Of a DNA stretch of 52,448 nt, positions 17,901 through 24,882 are shown in pieces (the first letter of the stretch is position 1; each line of letters begins with the position of its first letter). A program made the position numbers and the translations under genes. Below the pieces are notes generated by a model, which had not been told where the DNA came from, made no database searches, and saw only the letters and a list, made by a program, of their open reading frames with translations. The stretch comes from Flavobacterium aurantiibacter (GTDB taxonomy: Bacteria > Bacteroidota > Bacteroidia > Flavobacteriales > Flavobacteriaceae): NCBI RefSeq assembly GCF_002251775.1, contig NZ_NOXX01000199.1, forward strand, positions 1 through 52,448, read 5' to 3'.

Positions 17901-18584
17901 GTAACGGCGGTAGGAGCTCAGTCGTTGCGCAACAATACCACTGGGTTTAACAATTCGGCTTTCGGAACCAGCACCTTATTAAACAACACCACTGGCTATG
18001 AAAATACAGCCGTTGGCACAAATTCGCTCTTAACGAATACCACGGGTTACAGAAACGTTGCTGTGGGAATTGCTGCTTTGGAAAGAAATACAGTGGGGAG
18101 TTTTAATTTTGCTGGAGGAGTTTTCGCATTATACAACAACACAACTGGAAGTGACAATACAGCTGTTGGCAATGGAGCTCTGCTAAATAGTACGGCGGCA
18201 ACCGCTAATACTGCCGTTGGGAGCCAATCGTTGGTATCAAACACTACTGGTTCGGAAAATCTTGCTGTAGGCGTAGCATCTTTATACTCAAATACAACAG
18301 GTTATTATAACGCGGCCGCTGGTGTAAACTCCATGTATAAAAATTCAACAGGTTTTGAAAATACCGCGTGCGGATTCAACAGTTTGTATGAAACAACTAC
18401 CGGCACGTTTAATGTAGCTGTAGGGGCTAGGACGTTGAATAATAACGTCACGGGTTCAGGAAATGTAGCATTAGGTTATGCCCTAATGTTGCTGCTAGTA
18501 ATTTATCAAACGCTACGGCAATTGGAACGCGCGCTCTTGCAGGCGCCAATAACACCATCGTGCTCGGCAGCATCAACGGAGTAA
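14943..18584 (+). CDS. giant YadA-head-like surface protein, truncated by frameshift
   Basis: A 1213-residue exported protein with signal peptide (MKQVFLLAVAFLLTNILYGQ) and a VGINTTSPNAQLDI opening typical of flavobacterial surface fibres. The body is four large modules starting near residues 102, 305, 657 and 928. Each begins (S/G)WxLTGNAGTxxxxNFIGTxDNQ and contains many ~14-residue head repeats of the type NTAVGxxALxxNTTGxx, as in trimeric autotransporter heads. The first three end in NATAIGxxA then NVGIGT..DR.HVVGNIRMVDGNQAAG. The fourth module reaches VALGY and then changes frame at the C-run 18481-18483; the last ~35 residues (ALMLLLVIYQ onward) are out-of-frame. With one C added the reading continues into the S74 domain for a total of 1385 residues. 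Placed after a kinase/regulator pair that may control it. Confidence 0.85.
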   Translation: MKQVFLLAVAFLLTNILYGQVGINTTSPNAQLDIRSSNQSAPSNTDGLLIPKIDAFPATNPTAAQDGMMVYLTTASGGNQPGFYFWRNATATWTSVSTATVNSWNLTGNAGTDAATNFIGTTDNQNVAFRRFNQMAGVIGTSNTSFGVRTFFSSTGVGNSAFGSESLRELSTGNLNTVVGYNALLNTTTGSSNTVVGANAMQINSVGNENTSLGFRSGSGGASLNNTTAIGSRAIATADNALVLGSINGINGATANVNVGIGTTAPQDRFHVVGNIRMVDGNQAAGKVLTSDANGTATWQAPAASNSWNLTGNAGTDAATNFIGTTDNQDVVFRRQNTFAGRLAPLNTAFGTLAFQGNTTGNNNTAVGAEALQNNTTGNANTAVGNAAMQTSNGNSNTAVGQVALQFNSGNLNTGVGVAALQFNQGVANTAIGNEALRDNTTGNENTAQGFVSLQANTTGSLNVAQGAFALLNNTTGSGNTAQGAVALRNNNGNQNTATGFYAMENNTTGEQNTAMGTAALRNTTASNNTAAGAYALQNTTTGSGNTTVGHNSLSSNTTGSNNSALGIQANVGANNLTNATAIGANAQVDTSNSIVLGSVSGVNGASTNVNVGIGTTSPLDRLHVVGNIRMVDGNQAAGRVLTSDANGTATWQIPAGSGWGLTGNAGTDPSVNFIGTSDNQDVLFKRNGIVSGRIAENNTSIGVNTLSSNTIGSRNAAFGNSALLYNTDGNQNSAFGTEALLFNSSGTNNTALGCWALQQNTIGQSNVAIGTEASRSNNSGSRNVSIGSSSLLSNVSATDNIAVGSGALFSNTGNSNTGIGTFSLLSNETGTENSAIGFLTNVNSTNLTNATAIGARAQVGASNAMVLGSINGINGATASVNVGIGTIAPLDRLHVVGNIRMVDGNQAAGRVLTSNANGTASWQNVTASAWGLLGNSGTNPATNFIGTSDNQDVVFRRNSLISGRLGFSNLSLGRESLLNNTTGAGVTAVGAQSLRNNTTGFNNSAFGTSTLLNNTTGYENTAVGTNSLLTNTTGYRNVAVGIAALERNTVGSFNFAGGVFALYNNTTGSDNTAVGNGALLNSTAATANTAVGSQSLVSNTTGSENLAVGVASLYSNTTGYYNAAAGVNSMYKNSTGFENTACGFNSLYETTTGTFNVAVGARTLNNNVTGSGNVALGYALMLLLVIYQTLRQLERALLQAPITPSCSAASTE

Positions 18585-19099
18585 ACGGTGCAACAGCAAA
18601 CGTAAATGTAGGTATCGGAACCACAACACCTAACGGCCGATTTGAACTCGGCGTAGATGAAGGTAGAAAACCAGGTACCAGTACTTGGACCGTTACTTCC
18701 GACCAACGATTAAAAAACGTTACAGGAACTTATAGCAAAGGCTTAAGCGATATCGTAAAGCTTAATCCAGTGACTTATCGCTACAAAAATAACGGCAAAC
18801 GTACGTTCGATCCCGAAGTCCTTCAAACCGAATACGCCGGATTTTTAGCACAAGAAGTTCAAACCATTTTCCCAGAAACGGTCGGAACCGATCGCGATGG
18901 GTTCCTTAATTTTAACATTCACAGCATTCTAATCGCATCCGTTAATGCTCTTAAGGAGTTAAATAACAGTAAGATAGATCTTGAAAACAAAGCTAAAGCG
19001 CTCGAATCTGAAAACGCCAACCTCAAAGCAAAACTCGATCAGCAACAAAAACAAATCGATACCATCCTGCAACGTTTGAGCAATTTAGAAAACAAATAG
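18482..19099 (+). CDS. C-terminal part of the adhesin: S74 intramolecular chaperone domain, out of frame
   Basis: This frame continues the adhesin sequence without a gap after the frameshift (PNVAASNLSNATAIGTRA), finishing module four. It then carries a peptidase S74 domain: TSDQRLKNVT holds the Ser (codon 18698-18700) and Lys of the self-cleavage dyad, followed by LNPVTYRYKN, YAGFLAQEVQTIFPE and a C-terminal coiled coil (about the last 55 residues). S74 domains trimerise fibre proteins and then cut themselves off. A stand-alone start would be CTG/TTG-like near 18560, with no signal peptide, so it is not a credible separate gene. In this sequence it is separated from the body by one base. Confidence 0.8.
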   Translation, partial: PNVAASNLSNATAIGTRALAGANNTIVLGSINGVNGATANVNVGIGTTTPNGRFELGVDEGRKPGTSTWTVTSDQRLKNVTGTYSKGLSDIVKLNPVTYRYKNNGKRTFDPEVLQTEYAGFLAQEVQTIFPETVGTDRDGFLNFNIHSILIASVNALKELNNSKIDLENKAKALESENANLKAKLDQQQKQIDTILQRLSNLENK

Positions 19100-19194
19100 T
19101 ACCTGAACTAAGCTGCGTGCTGGCGTGTTTCTGTGAATTCTGATTTTGTGAAGACGTGTATTTACTGCCCAGCACACTGTTTTCTCTTTTCTGA

Positions 19195-19338
19195 TGCAGC
19201 TATTCCCGCTTTCCGCAATAGTGCCGCCTCAAAACGCAACAAAACCTAAAAGTTTCGTCGGCTTCTTGGGTCGCCAACCAAACTTTTGGTTTTGTATGCT
19301 TTTTTTCTGCGGCAGCTATTTTGCTGCAATCGGGGCTG
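19195..19338. repeat. hairpin-rich intergenic repeat, copy R1
   Basis: Fills most of the spacer between the adhesin and der. It has flanks CAGCTATTCCCGCTTTCCGC and GCAGCTATTTTGCTGCAATC, an inner inverted repeat AAAACCTAAAAGTTT (19241-19255)/AAACTTTTGGTTTT (19280-19293) and an outer pair GCCGC (19223-19227)/GCGGC (19309-19313). The flanks match the R2 and R3 blocks. The structure could also act as a terminator between the two convergent genes. Confidence 0.65.
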
Positions 19339-19357
19339 AAAAAAATCGTTCCAAAAA

Positions 19358-20668
19358 TTACTTCTCTCGAATGTAAATATCAATCGGAACGCCTTCAAAA
19401 TCCCATTGCTCGCGGATTTTATTTTCCAGAAAACGCTTGTACGGATCTTTTACATATTGCGGCAAATTCGCAAAAAATACAAACTGAGGCGTTGGCGTTG
19501 GCAATTGCATGCAATATTTAATCTTTACGTACTTGCCTTTTAAAGCCGGTGGTGGAAATGCTTCGATCAACTTCAACATATGGTCGTTGAATTTCGAAGT
19601 GGGTATGCGCTGCGTTTTGTTCTCGTACACTTTTACAGCCGTTTCAAGCGCCTTGAGTAAGCGTTGTTTGTTTAAAGCCGACACAAACAAAATAGGTACA
19701 TCGGTAAACGGACTAATTTCTTCGCGAATTCGATCGGCGTATTGTTTAGACGACATGGTGTCTTTTTCCACCAAATCCCATTTGTTTACCAAAATCACAA
19801 CGCCTTTTCGGTTTTTCTCTGCCAACCAAAAAATGCTTTGATCTTGACCTTCGAATCCGCGTGTTGCATCGATAACTAATATACAAATATCCGAATGTTC
19901 AATGGCACGCACCGAGCGCATCACCGAGTAAAATTCGAGATCTTCCTTGACTTTTGCTTTACGGCGAATTCCAGCCGTATCGACCAAATTGAACTTGAAA
20001 CCAAATTTTTCAAAACGCGTATCAATCGAATCGCGCGTGGTTCCAGCAATGTCGGTTACAATGTAGCGATCTTCGCCGATAAGCGCATTGATAAAGCTCG
20101 ATTTTCCAGCGTTTGGTCGGCCCACTACGGCAAAGCGCGGTAGTTCGTCTTCGGTTGCAGTTTCTACTTCGGGTTCAGGAAGTGCTTGCATTAAGGCGTC
20201 GAGTAAATCGCCCGTTCCGCTACCCGACGTACTCGACAAGGTGTAGTATTCGCCCAAACCGAGATTGTAAAATTCAATCGCGTCTTTTTCGCGCATCGAA
20301 TTATCTACTTTATTCACAGCCAATAAAACCGGCTTCTGAACTTTTCGCAATAAACTCGCTACTGTTTCGTCCATTGGTGTAATGCCTTCTTCCACATCGG
20401 TAACAAAGATGATGGCGTCGGCTTCGTCGATGGCTAGTTCTACTTGCTTGCGAATTTCGCCTTCAAAAATATCGTCGGAACCTTTAATGTAACCGCCGGT
20501 ATCGATCACCGAAAAAGTTCGGCCGTTCCATTCACTCTTGCCGTAATTGCGGTCGCGCGTTACGCCGGCAACCGAATCTACAATCGCTTCTCTGCGCTGT
20601 ATCAGTCGGTTAAATAAGGTTGATTTGCCAACGTTTGGTCTTCCTACTATTGCAACAATCTGGTTCAT
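19358..20668 (-). CDS. der: ribosome biogenesis GTPase Der (EngA)
   Basis: Double-GTPase needed for 50S ribosomal subunit assembly. Two G domains stand in tandem: [12 protein letters not shown] at residues 8-19 with DTGGY, NKVD; and [12 protein letters not shown] near 182 with DTAGIRRK and NKWD. A KH-like C-terminal domain follows (about 355-436). The 436-residue length is standard. A TACCTTTG promoter box lies 16 bases before the start, so the gene can be transcribed separately from era, which lies upstream on the same strand. Confidence 0.97.
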   Translation of the reverse strand: MNQIVAIVGRPNVGKSTLFNRLIQRREAIVDSVAGVTRDRNYGKSEWNGRTFSVIDTGGYIKGSDDIFEGEIRKQVELAIDEADAIIFVTDVEEGITPMDETVASLLRKVQKPVLLAVNKVDNSMREKDAIEFYNLGLGEYYTLSSTSGSGTGDLLDALMQALPEPEVETATEDELPRFAVVGRPNAGKSSFINALIGEDRYIVTDIAGTTRDSIDTRFEKFGFKFNLVDTAGIRRKAKVKEDLEFYSVMRSVRAIEHSDICILVIDATRGFEGQDQSIFWLAEKNRKGVVILVNKWDLVEKDTMSSKQYADRIREEISPFTDVPILFVSALNKQRLLKALETAVKVYENKTQRIPTSKFNDHMLKLIEAFPPPALKGKYVKIKYCMQLPTPTPQFVFFANLPQYVKDPYKRFLENKIREQWDFEGVPIDIYIREK

Positions 20669-20684
20669 GGCCTAAAATTTGGCG

Positions 20685-20692
20685 CAAAGGTA
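20685..20692 (-). promoter_or_regulatory. Bacteroidota -7 box for der
   Basis: Minus-strand TACCTTTG matches TAnnTTTG and lies 16 bases upstream of the der ATG. The -33 region is T-rich (TTTT) rather than a clean TTG. Confidence 0.55.
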
Positions 20693-20743
20693 AGCAATCA
20701 AAAACGAATGGAAAACCGGCGTAAATTGTGCCGTTATTTTGAT

Positions 20744-21622
20744 TTACTGATAGCCAAAACGCTTCAGCTGTCGGATGTTTCGGCGCCAGTCTTTGTTGAC
20801 TTTCACAAATAATTCAATATGAATTTGCTTGCCGAAGAATTGTTCCATCGTGGCACGCGCTTCTATACCCACTTTTTTCAACGCTGCGCCTTTATGGCCA
20901 ATGATAATTCCTTTTTGGGTGTCACGCTCTACCATAATTACCGCTCGAATTCGGATAATGTTGTCGTCTTCCAGAAATTCCTCGGTTTCAACCTCTACGG
21001 CGTACGGAATTTCCTTGTCGTAATTCAGGAGAATTTTCTCGCGGATAATCTCGTTTACAAAAAAACGTTCGGGCTTGTCGGTTAAAGCATCTTTTGGATA
21101 ATAGGGCGGACATTCGGGCAGTAACTCTAAAATCCGATTAAAAACTTCGGTTACTTGAAAGTTGTTGAGTGCTGAAATGGGATAAATCTCGGCGTTTGGA
21201 ACTTGCGTTTTCCACAATTGTACTTGTGCTTCAAGCTCTTCTTGCGACGACTTATCGATTTTATTTAAAAGCAATAAAACCGGAATTTTAGAATGAATAA
21301 TCCGATTGAAAAATGCCTCGTCTTTGAGTTCTTTTTCACCAATTTCGACCATGTAAATAAGCACGTCGGCGTCTTCAAAAGCCGATTTCACGAATTGCAT
21401 CATCGACTCCTGCATTTCGTATGCCGGTTTAATGATTCCAGGCGTGTCGGATAAAACTACCTGAAAATCGTCGCCGTTTACAATACCCAAAATGCGGTGT
21501 CTGGTAGTTTGCGCTTTCGATGTGATGATGGAAAGGCGTTCGCCAACAAACGCATTCATGAGCGTGGATTTGCCAACGTTTGGATTTCCGATAATGTTTA
21601 CAAATCCGGCTTTATGTGTCAT
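20744..21622 (-). CDS. era: GTPase Era
   Basis: Essential GTPase that binds the 3' end of 16S rRNA during 30S maturation. G motifs [12 protein letters not shown] near residue 11, DTPGI, NKID, and a C-terminal KH domain with GIIIGHKGAALKKVG. The open frame extends upstream to 21667, but the promoter box at 21639-21646 would place transcription start inside that extension, and homologues begin close to MTHKAGFVNIIG. I therefore set the start at 21622, giving 292 residues, a usual Era length. It precedes der on the same strand. Confidence 0.96.
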   Translation of the reverse strand: MTHKAGFVNIIGNPNVGKSTLMNAFVGERLSIITSKAQTTRHRILGIVNGDDFQVVLSDTPGIIKPAYEMQESMMQFVKSAFEDADVLIYMVEIGEKELKDEAFFNRIIHSKIPVLLLLNKIDKSSQEELEAQVQLWKTQVPNAEIYPISALNNFQVTEVFNRILELLPECPPYYPKDALTDKPERFFVNEIIREKILLNYDKEIPYAVEVETEEFLEDDNIIRIRAVIMVERDTQKGIIIGHKGAALKKVGIEARATMEQFFGKQIHIELFVKVNKDWRRNIRQLKRFGYQ

Positions 21623-21638
21623 TCGTGAAAAATTTCTG

Positions 21639-21667
21639 CAAAGATAAGCCGATTTTTCTCGAAGCAA
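21639..21667 (-). promoter_or_regulatory. promoter of era
   Basis: Minus strand TTG (21665-21667), 18 bases, TATCTTTG (21639-21646): an exact fit to the Bacteroidota promoter. It ends 16 bases before the ATG at 21622 and decides the start of era. Confidence 0.7.
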
Positions 21668-21749
21668 GAATTGCCTTACAATTGCTTACGAAAACGATAT
21701 AAATGGGAAATTTATTATGCACGCATAGTTTTTTAAAGGTAATTTTTCT

Positions 21750-21757
21750 TAACTTCG
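21750..21757 (+). promoter_or_regulatory. probable promoter box of etfB
   Basis: TAACTTCG, the TTCG variant of the TAnnTTTG box, 27 bases before the ATG of etfB. The -33 region is only T-rich. Confidence 0.45.
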
Positions 21758-21784
21758 CACACAATAAATCTTAATCATAGAGAA

Positions 21785-22531
21785 ATGAAAATATTGGTTT
21801 GTATCAGTCATGTTCCGGATACGACGTCGAAGATTAATTTTACAGATGGCGACACGAAGTTCGACACGAATGGTGTTCAGTTTGTGATTAACCCGAATGA
21901 TGAGTTTGGATTAACGCGTGCGATTTGGTTTCAGGAACAACAAGGTGCAAGTGTAACGGTGGTAAATGTGGGTGGAGCAGACAGTGAGCCAACCTTGCGT
22001 AAGGCTTTGGCGATTGGTGCAAACGACGCCATTCGCGTAAATGCTGAGCCAACCGATGGTTTTTTTGTAGCGAAACAATTGGCTGAGGTTGCCAAAGCGG
22101 GCAATTACGATTTAATTATCGCTGGAAAAGAATCGTTGGATTACAACGGCGGAATGGTTCCGGGTATGTTGGCGGCTTTGCTGAACATCAATTTTGTGAA
22201 TTCGTGTATTGGCTTAACTGTGGAAGGCACAACAGCCAAAGCGGTTCGCGAAATGGACGGTGGAAAAGAAACGATGTCGGCACAATTGCCTTTAGTAATT
22301 GGCGGACAAAAAGGTTTAGTTGAAGAGAAAGATTTACGTATTCCGAACATGCGCGGTATCATGACAGCTCGTACCAAAACGCTTACTGTTTTAGAACCGG
22401 TAGCTGCAGATCAGGCATCGAAATCGGTGAAATTTGAGAAGCCGGCCGCGAAGCAAGCAGTAAAGTTGGTTAGTGCCGACAATTTGGATGAGTTAATCAA
22501 TTTGTTGCACAACGAAGCGAAGGTAATTTAA
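21785..22531 (+). CDS. etfB: electron transfer flavoprotein subunit beta
   Basis: The AMP-binding small subunit of ETF, which carries electrons from acyl-CoA dehydrogenases to the respiratory chain. The 248-residue chain begins MKILVCISHVPDT and has the ETF beta landmarks: NPNDEFGLTRAIW near 37, the strand VTVVNVGG, IIAGKESLDYNGGMVPGMLA near 108-127 and PNMRGIMTARTK near 188. etfA follows on the same strand after 162 bases that contain a hairpin repeat, an unusual distance for this normally tight pair. Confidence 0.95.
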   Translation: MKILVCISHVPDTTSKINFTDGDTKFDTNGVQFVINPNDEFGLTRAIWFQEQQGASVTVVNVGGADSEPTLRKALAIGANDAIRVNAEPTDGFFVAKQLAEVAKAGNYDLIIAGKESLDYNGGMVPGMLAALLNINFVNSCIGLTVEGTTAKAVREMDGGKETMSAQLPLVIGGQKGLVEEKDLRIPNMRGIMTARTKTLTVLEPVAADQASKSVKFEKPAAKQAVKLVSADNLDELINLLHNEAKVI

Positions 22532-22548
22532 TACGGTAACGATTTTCT

Positions 22549-22668
22549 GCGTGAGGGATTGCAGCGGCACCCCGCAGGCCCGTTGAAAAGCGGGGCGAGG
22601 AGTACAGCGGAAAGCCCGACGGCGCTGCACTTCCATCTGGGGGCAAAGAACGTTGCGCCGGCACGCCC
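22549..22668. repeat. hairpin-rich intergenic repeat, copy R2, inside the etfBA operon
   Basis: GC-rich block filling the etfB-etfA spacer. It contains GCGTGAGGGATTGCAGCGG, a hairpin CCCCGC (22570-22575)/GCGGGG (22590-22595), GGCGAGGAGTACAGCGG and a GCGCCGGC palindrome-like end. Its reverse complement aligns with R3 at 9730-9850 and its flanks with R1 at 19195-19338. The layout matches the GC-rich repeats I know from intergenic regions of flavobacterial genomes. It could attenuate or process the etfBA transcript. Confidence 0.7.
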
Positions 22669-22693
22669 AAATAATAAATAAAAAGAAAAAAAT

Positions 22694-23659
22694 ATGGCAG
22701 TTTTAATTTATGCCGAGTCATCGGACGGAAAGTTTAAGAAAGTGGCTTTTGAATTGGCGTCGTACGCTTCGGAAGTAGCTGCAGCAACAGGTACATCGGT
22801 TACGGCTGTTACTGTTAATGCTGGCGATGTTTCTGAATTATACAACTACGGCGTGCACAAAGTGTTGCAAGTGAGCGATGCGCGTTTGAACGATTTTAAC
22901 GCAAAAGCGTATGCAGATGTGGTTGTACAAGCGGCAAAACAAGAATCGGCTTCGGTAGTTGTCTTGTCGTCGACCACAGATAGTTTGTATTTAGCGCCGT
23001 TGGTTACGGTTCATCTACAAGGCGGATTTGCTTCGAATGTAGTGGCATTGCCCGCGAGTTACGCACCCTTTCAGGTAAAGCGTACGGCATTTTCGAACAA
23101 AGCATTTTCGATTACTGAAATTTCTCAGGACGTGAAAGTATTGTCGATTGCTAAAAATTCGTTTGGATTGAAAGCCAATAGCGTTAGCGGCAATGCTGAA
23201 GCGTTTGCACCAACTTTACACGACGGCGATTTTTCAGTGAAAATTGAGTCGATCGAAGCAGGAAATGGAAAAGTTTCTATTGCCGATGCTGATATTGTTG
23301 TTTCGGGTGGTCGTGGGTTAAAAGGACCAGAAAACTGGGGTATGTTGGAAGATTTGGCAACAACTTTGGGAGCAGCTACCGCTTGTTCGAAGCCGGTTTC
23401 GGATTTGGGCTGGCGTCCGCATAGCGAGCACGTGGGTCAGACAGGAAAGCCTGTTGCCACGAATTTGTATATCGCGGTAGGCATTTCGGGAGCTATTCAG
23501 CACATTGCGGGAATTAACTCCTCGAAAGTAAAAGTGGTTATCAACAGCGATCCGGAAGCGCCGTTTTTTAAAGTGGCCGATTACGGAGTTGTTGGCGATG
23601 CTTTTGAAATCTTACCAAAATTGAATGAAAAATTAAAAGCGTTTAAGGCCAATAATTAA
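22694..23659 (+). CDS. etfA: electron transfer flavoprotein subunit alpha
   Basis: FAD-binding large subunit of ETF. The N-terminal half (1-190) is the ETF alpha/beta domain. The C-terminal half carries the FAD site: VVSGGRGLKGPENWG near 204, the strand of SDLGWRPHSEHVGQTGK, YIAVGISGAIQHIAG near 264-278, INSDPEAPFFKVADYGVVGD near 287. The length of 321 residues is normal. It forms a complex with EtfB; a terminator follows. Confidence 0.95.
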   Translation: MAVLIYAESSDGKFKKVAFELASYASEVAAATGTSVTAVTVNAGDVSELYNYGVHKVLQVSDARLNDFNAKAYADVVVQAAKQESASVVVLSSTTDSLYLAPLVTVHLQGGFASNVVALPASYAPFQVKRTAFSNKAFSITEISQDVKVLSIAKNSFGLKANSVSGNAEAFAPTLHDGDFSVKIESIEAGNGKVSIADADIVVSGGRGLKGPENWGMLEDLATTLGAATACSKPVSDLGWRPHSEHVGQTGKPVATNLYIAVGISGAIQHIAGINSSKVKVVINSDPEAPFFKVADYGVVGDAFEILPKLNEKLKAFKANN

Positions 23660-23673
23660 TTCATAAAATAGAT

Positions 23674-23718
23674 AAATCGGACTCGGAGTAACGACTTTTG
23701 GGTCCGATTTCTTTTTTG
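23674..23718 (+). terminator. intrinsic terminator after etfA
   Basis: Nine-base stem AAATCGGAC (23674-23682)/GTCCGATTT (23702-23710) followed by a T-rich run, 15 bases after the etfA stop. Confidence 0.75.
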
Positions 23719-23752
23719 TACCTATTGCATTTTAATATTTCGCTTAAGTTTC

Positions 23753-23760
23753 TACTTTTG
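23753..23760 (+). promoter_or_regulatory. Bacteroidota -7 box, nearly touching the start codon
   Basis: TACTTTTG fits TAnnTTTG exactly and ends only 5 bases before the ATG at 23766. Transcription would then begin at or within a few bases of the start codon, a leaderless or near-leaderless message. Confidence 0.6.
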
Positions 23761-23765
23761 CAGCT

Positions 23766-24389
23766 ATGAGTCTTGTAAAGTTAACCATCAAAGGAATTTC
23801 GTACAGTCAGACCCAAAACGGCGCTTATGCGTTGATTTTGAATGAGGTTGACGGCGACCGAAAGCTTCCGATAGTTATTGGAGCGTTTGAGGCGCAGTCG
23901 ATTGCGATTGCTTTAGAGAAGGAAATCAAGCCACCACGCCCGTTAACACACGATTTGTTTAAGAATTTTGCCGATCGTTTTGATATCGTGGTTAAGCAAG
24001 TGATTATTCACAAATTGGTTGACGGCGTATTTTACAGTTCGATAATTTGTGAGCGCGATAAGATTGAGGAGATCATCGATGCGCGCACTTCAGACGCGAT
24101 AGCACTGGCGCTGCGATTTAGTGCGCCGATATTTACCTACAAAAACATACTCGACAAGGCGGGAATTTATCTGAAAGGGAATCCGCTCGATCCAGAACCT
24201 GCCGAACCTGAGCAGCCACTAGCTACAACCGATTCGTTTGGTTTGAGTTCGAATCCTAAGTCGGGCGATGCTACCTACACACAAAAAAGTTTGAGCGAAT
24301 TGCACGAAATGCTCGAAAACGCCGTTCAAAATGAAGATTACGAACGTGCTGCAAAAATTCGAGATGAGATTTCGCGCCGCGAGTCGTAG
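23766..24389 (+). CDS. bifunctional nuclease family protein (DUF151) with UVR motif
   Basis: A 207-residue cytoplasmic protein. Residues 1-135 are the DUF151/BFN domain (LPIVIGAFEAQSIAIALE, ARTSDAIALALR), linked in plants and some bacteria to nuclease activity, though the biochemical role in Bacteroidota is not settled. Residues about 172-205 match a UVR motif (LHEMLENAVQNEDYERAAKI), a helix pair used for UvrB-UvrC contacts and in protein-quality factors. The combination is common in the phylum. The start fits homologues and lies almost on the promoter box. Confidence 0.88.
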   Translation: MSLVKLTIKGISYSQTQNGAYALILNEVDGDRKLPIVIGAFEAQSIAIALEKEIKPPRPLTHDLFKNFADRFDIVVKQVIIHKLVDGVFYSSIICERDKIEEIIDARTSDAIALALRFSAPIFTYKNILDKAGIYLKGNPLDPEPAEPEQPLATTDSFGLSSNPKSGDATYTQKSLSELHEMLENAVQNEDYERAAKIRDEISRRES

Positions 24390-24410
24390 CTATAACCAAA
24401 ACCATATATT

Positions 24411-24881
24411 ATGAAATTAGGTCGTTTAATTTTGCCCTTTGTGGCAGCATTTTCTGTTATGAGTTGTTCTGAATCGGATGATAACTCAAGCGGCTCCAAC
24501 TCGCAGTTAGTAAATGAAGTGAAAACCTTAATGGCGTCGGGAAATTGGCGGGTTAGTAACTATTTCGATGATGTGAACGAGACATCAAATTATCAGAATT
24601 TTGTTTTTAGATTCAATCCTGCAGTTAATTCAGTAAGTGTAACAGGCGGTAATATTACTGCATCGGGAACTTTTTCAGTAGTTGACTCGGCTAGCAACGA
24701 TGATTCTATTTCACTAGATGCTGATTTTAATTTGAATTTTTCTCTACCTGCTCCTGCATCCTTAATAGAATTGTCTGATGATTGGGACATCTTATCTTAC
24801 AATAATAACGAAGTAAATTTGATCGATGTGAGCGGTGGAAACGGCGGTACTGATTTACTAACTTTTACGAGAATTCCGTAA
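24411..24881 (+). CDS. lipocalin-like lipoprotein, first of a tandem pair
   Basis: A 156-residue lipoprotein: signal peptide with lipobox VMSC at about residue 19, then an acidic Ser/Asn-rich linker typical of surface lipoproteins in the phylum, then a beta-strand domain with NWRVSNYFDD, YQNFVFRFNP and an ending LLTFTRIP that resembles lipocalin-like/META-type domains. No catalytic motif is visible. The next gene, one base downstream, is a diverged paralog, so the two are probably cotranscribed. Function unknown. Confidence 0.75.
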   Translation: MKLGRLILPFVAAFSVMSCSESDDNSSGSNSQLVNEVKTLMASGNWRVSNYFDDVNETSNYQNFVFRFNPAVNSVSVTGGNITASGTFSVVDSASNDDSISLDADFNLNFSLPAPASLIELSDDWDILSYNNNEVNLIDVSGGNGGTDLLTFTRIP

Positions 24882-24882
24882 G

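Noticed and set aside
15597..18244. Minus-strand frames through the adhesin
   Set aside because: They mirror the repetitive coding sequence (low-complexity shadows) and have no signal or domain of their own.
15000..18480. CRISPR-like or tandem DNA repeats
   Set aside because: The repetition comes from head-repeat codons of varying sequence; there are no identical repeats with equal unique spacers.
18481..18483. Programmed ribosomal frameshifting in the adhesin
   Set aside because: The site is a plain CCC without a slippery heptamer, and I see no obvious downstream stimulator; a base error or mutation is simpler.
22545..22720. Insertion sequence or small minus-strand gene between etfB and etfA
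   Set aside because: No transposase frame or terminal repeats with target duplication; the 74-codon frame is a by-product of the GC-rich repeat.
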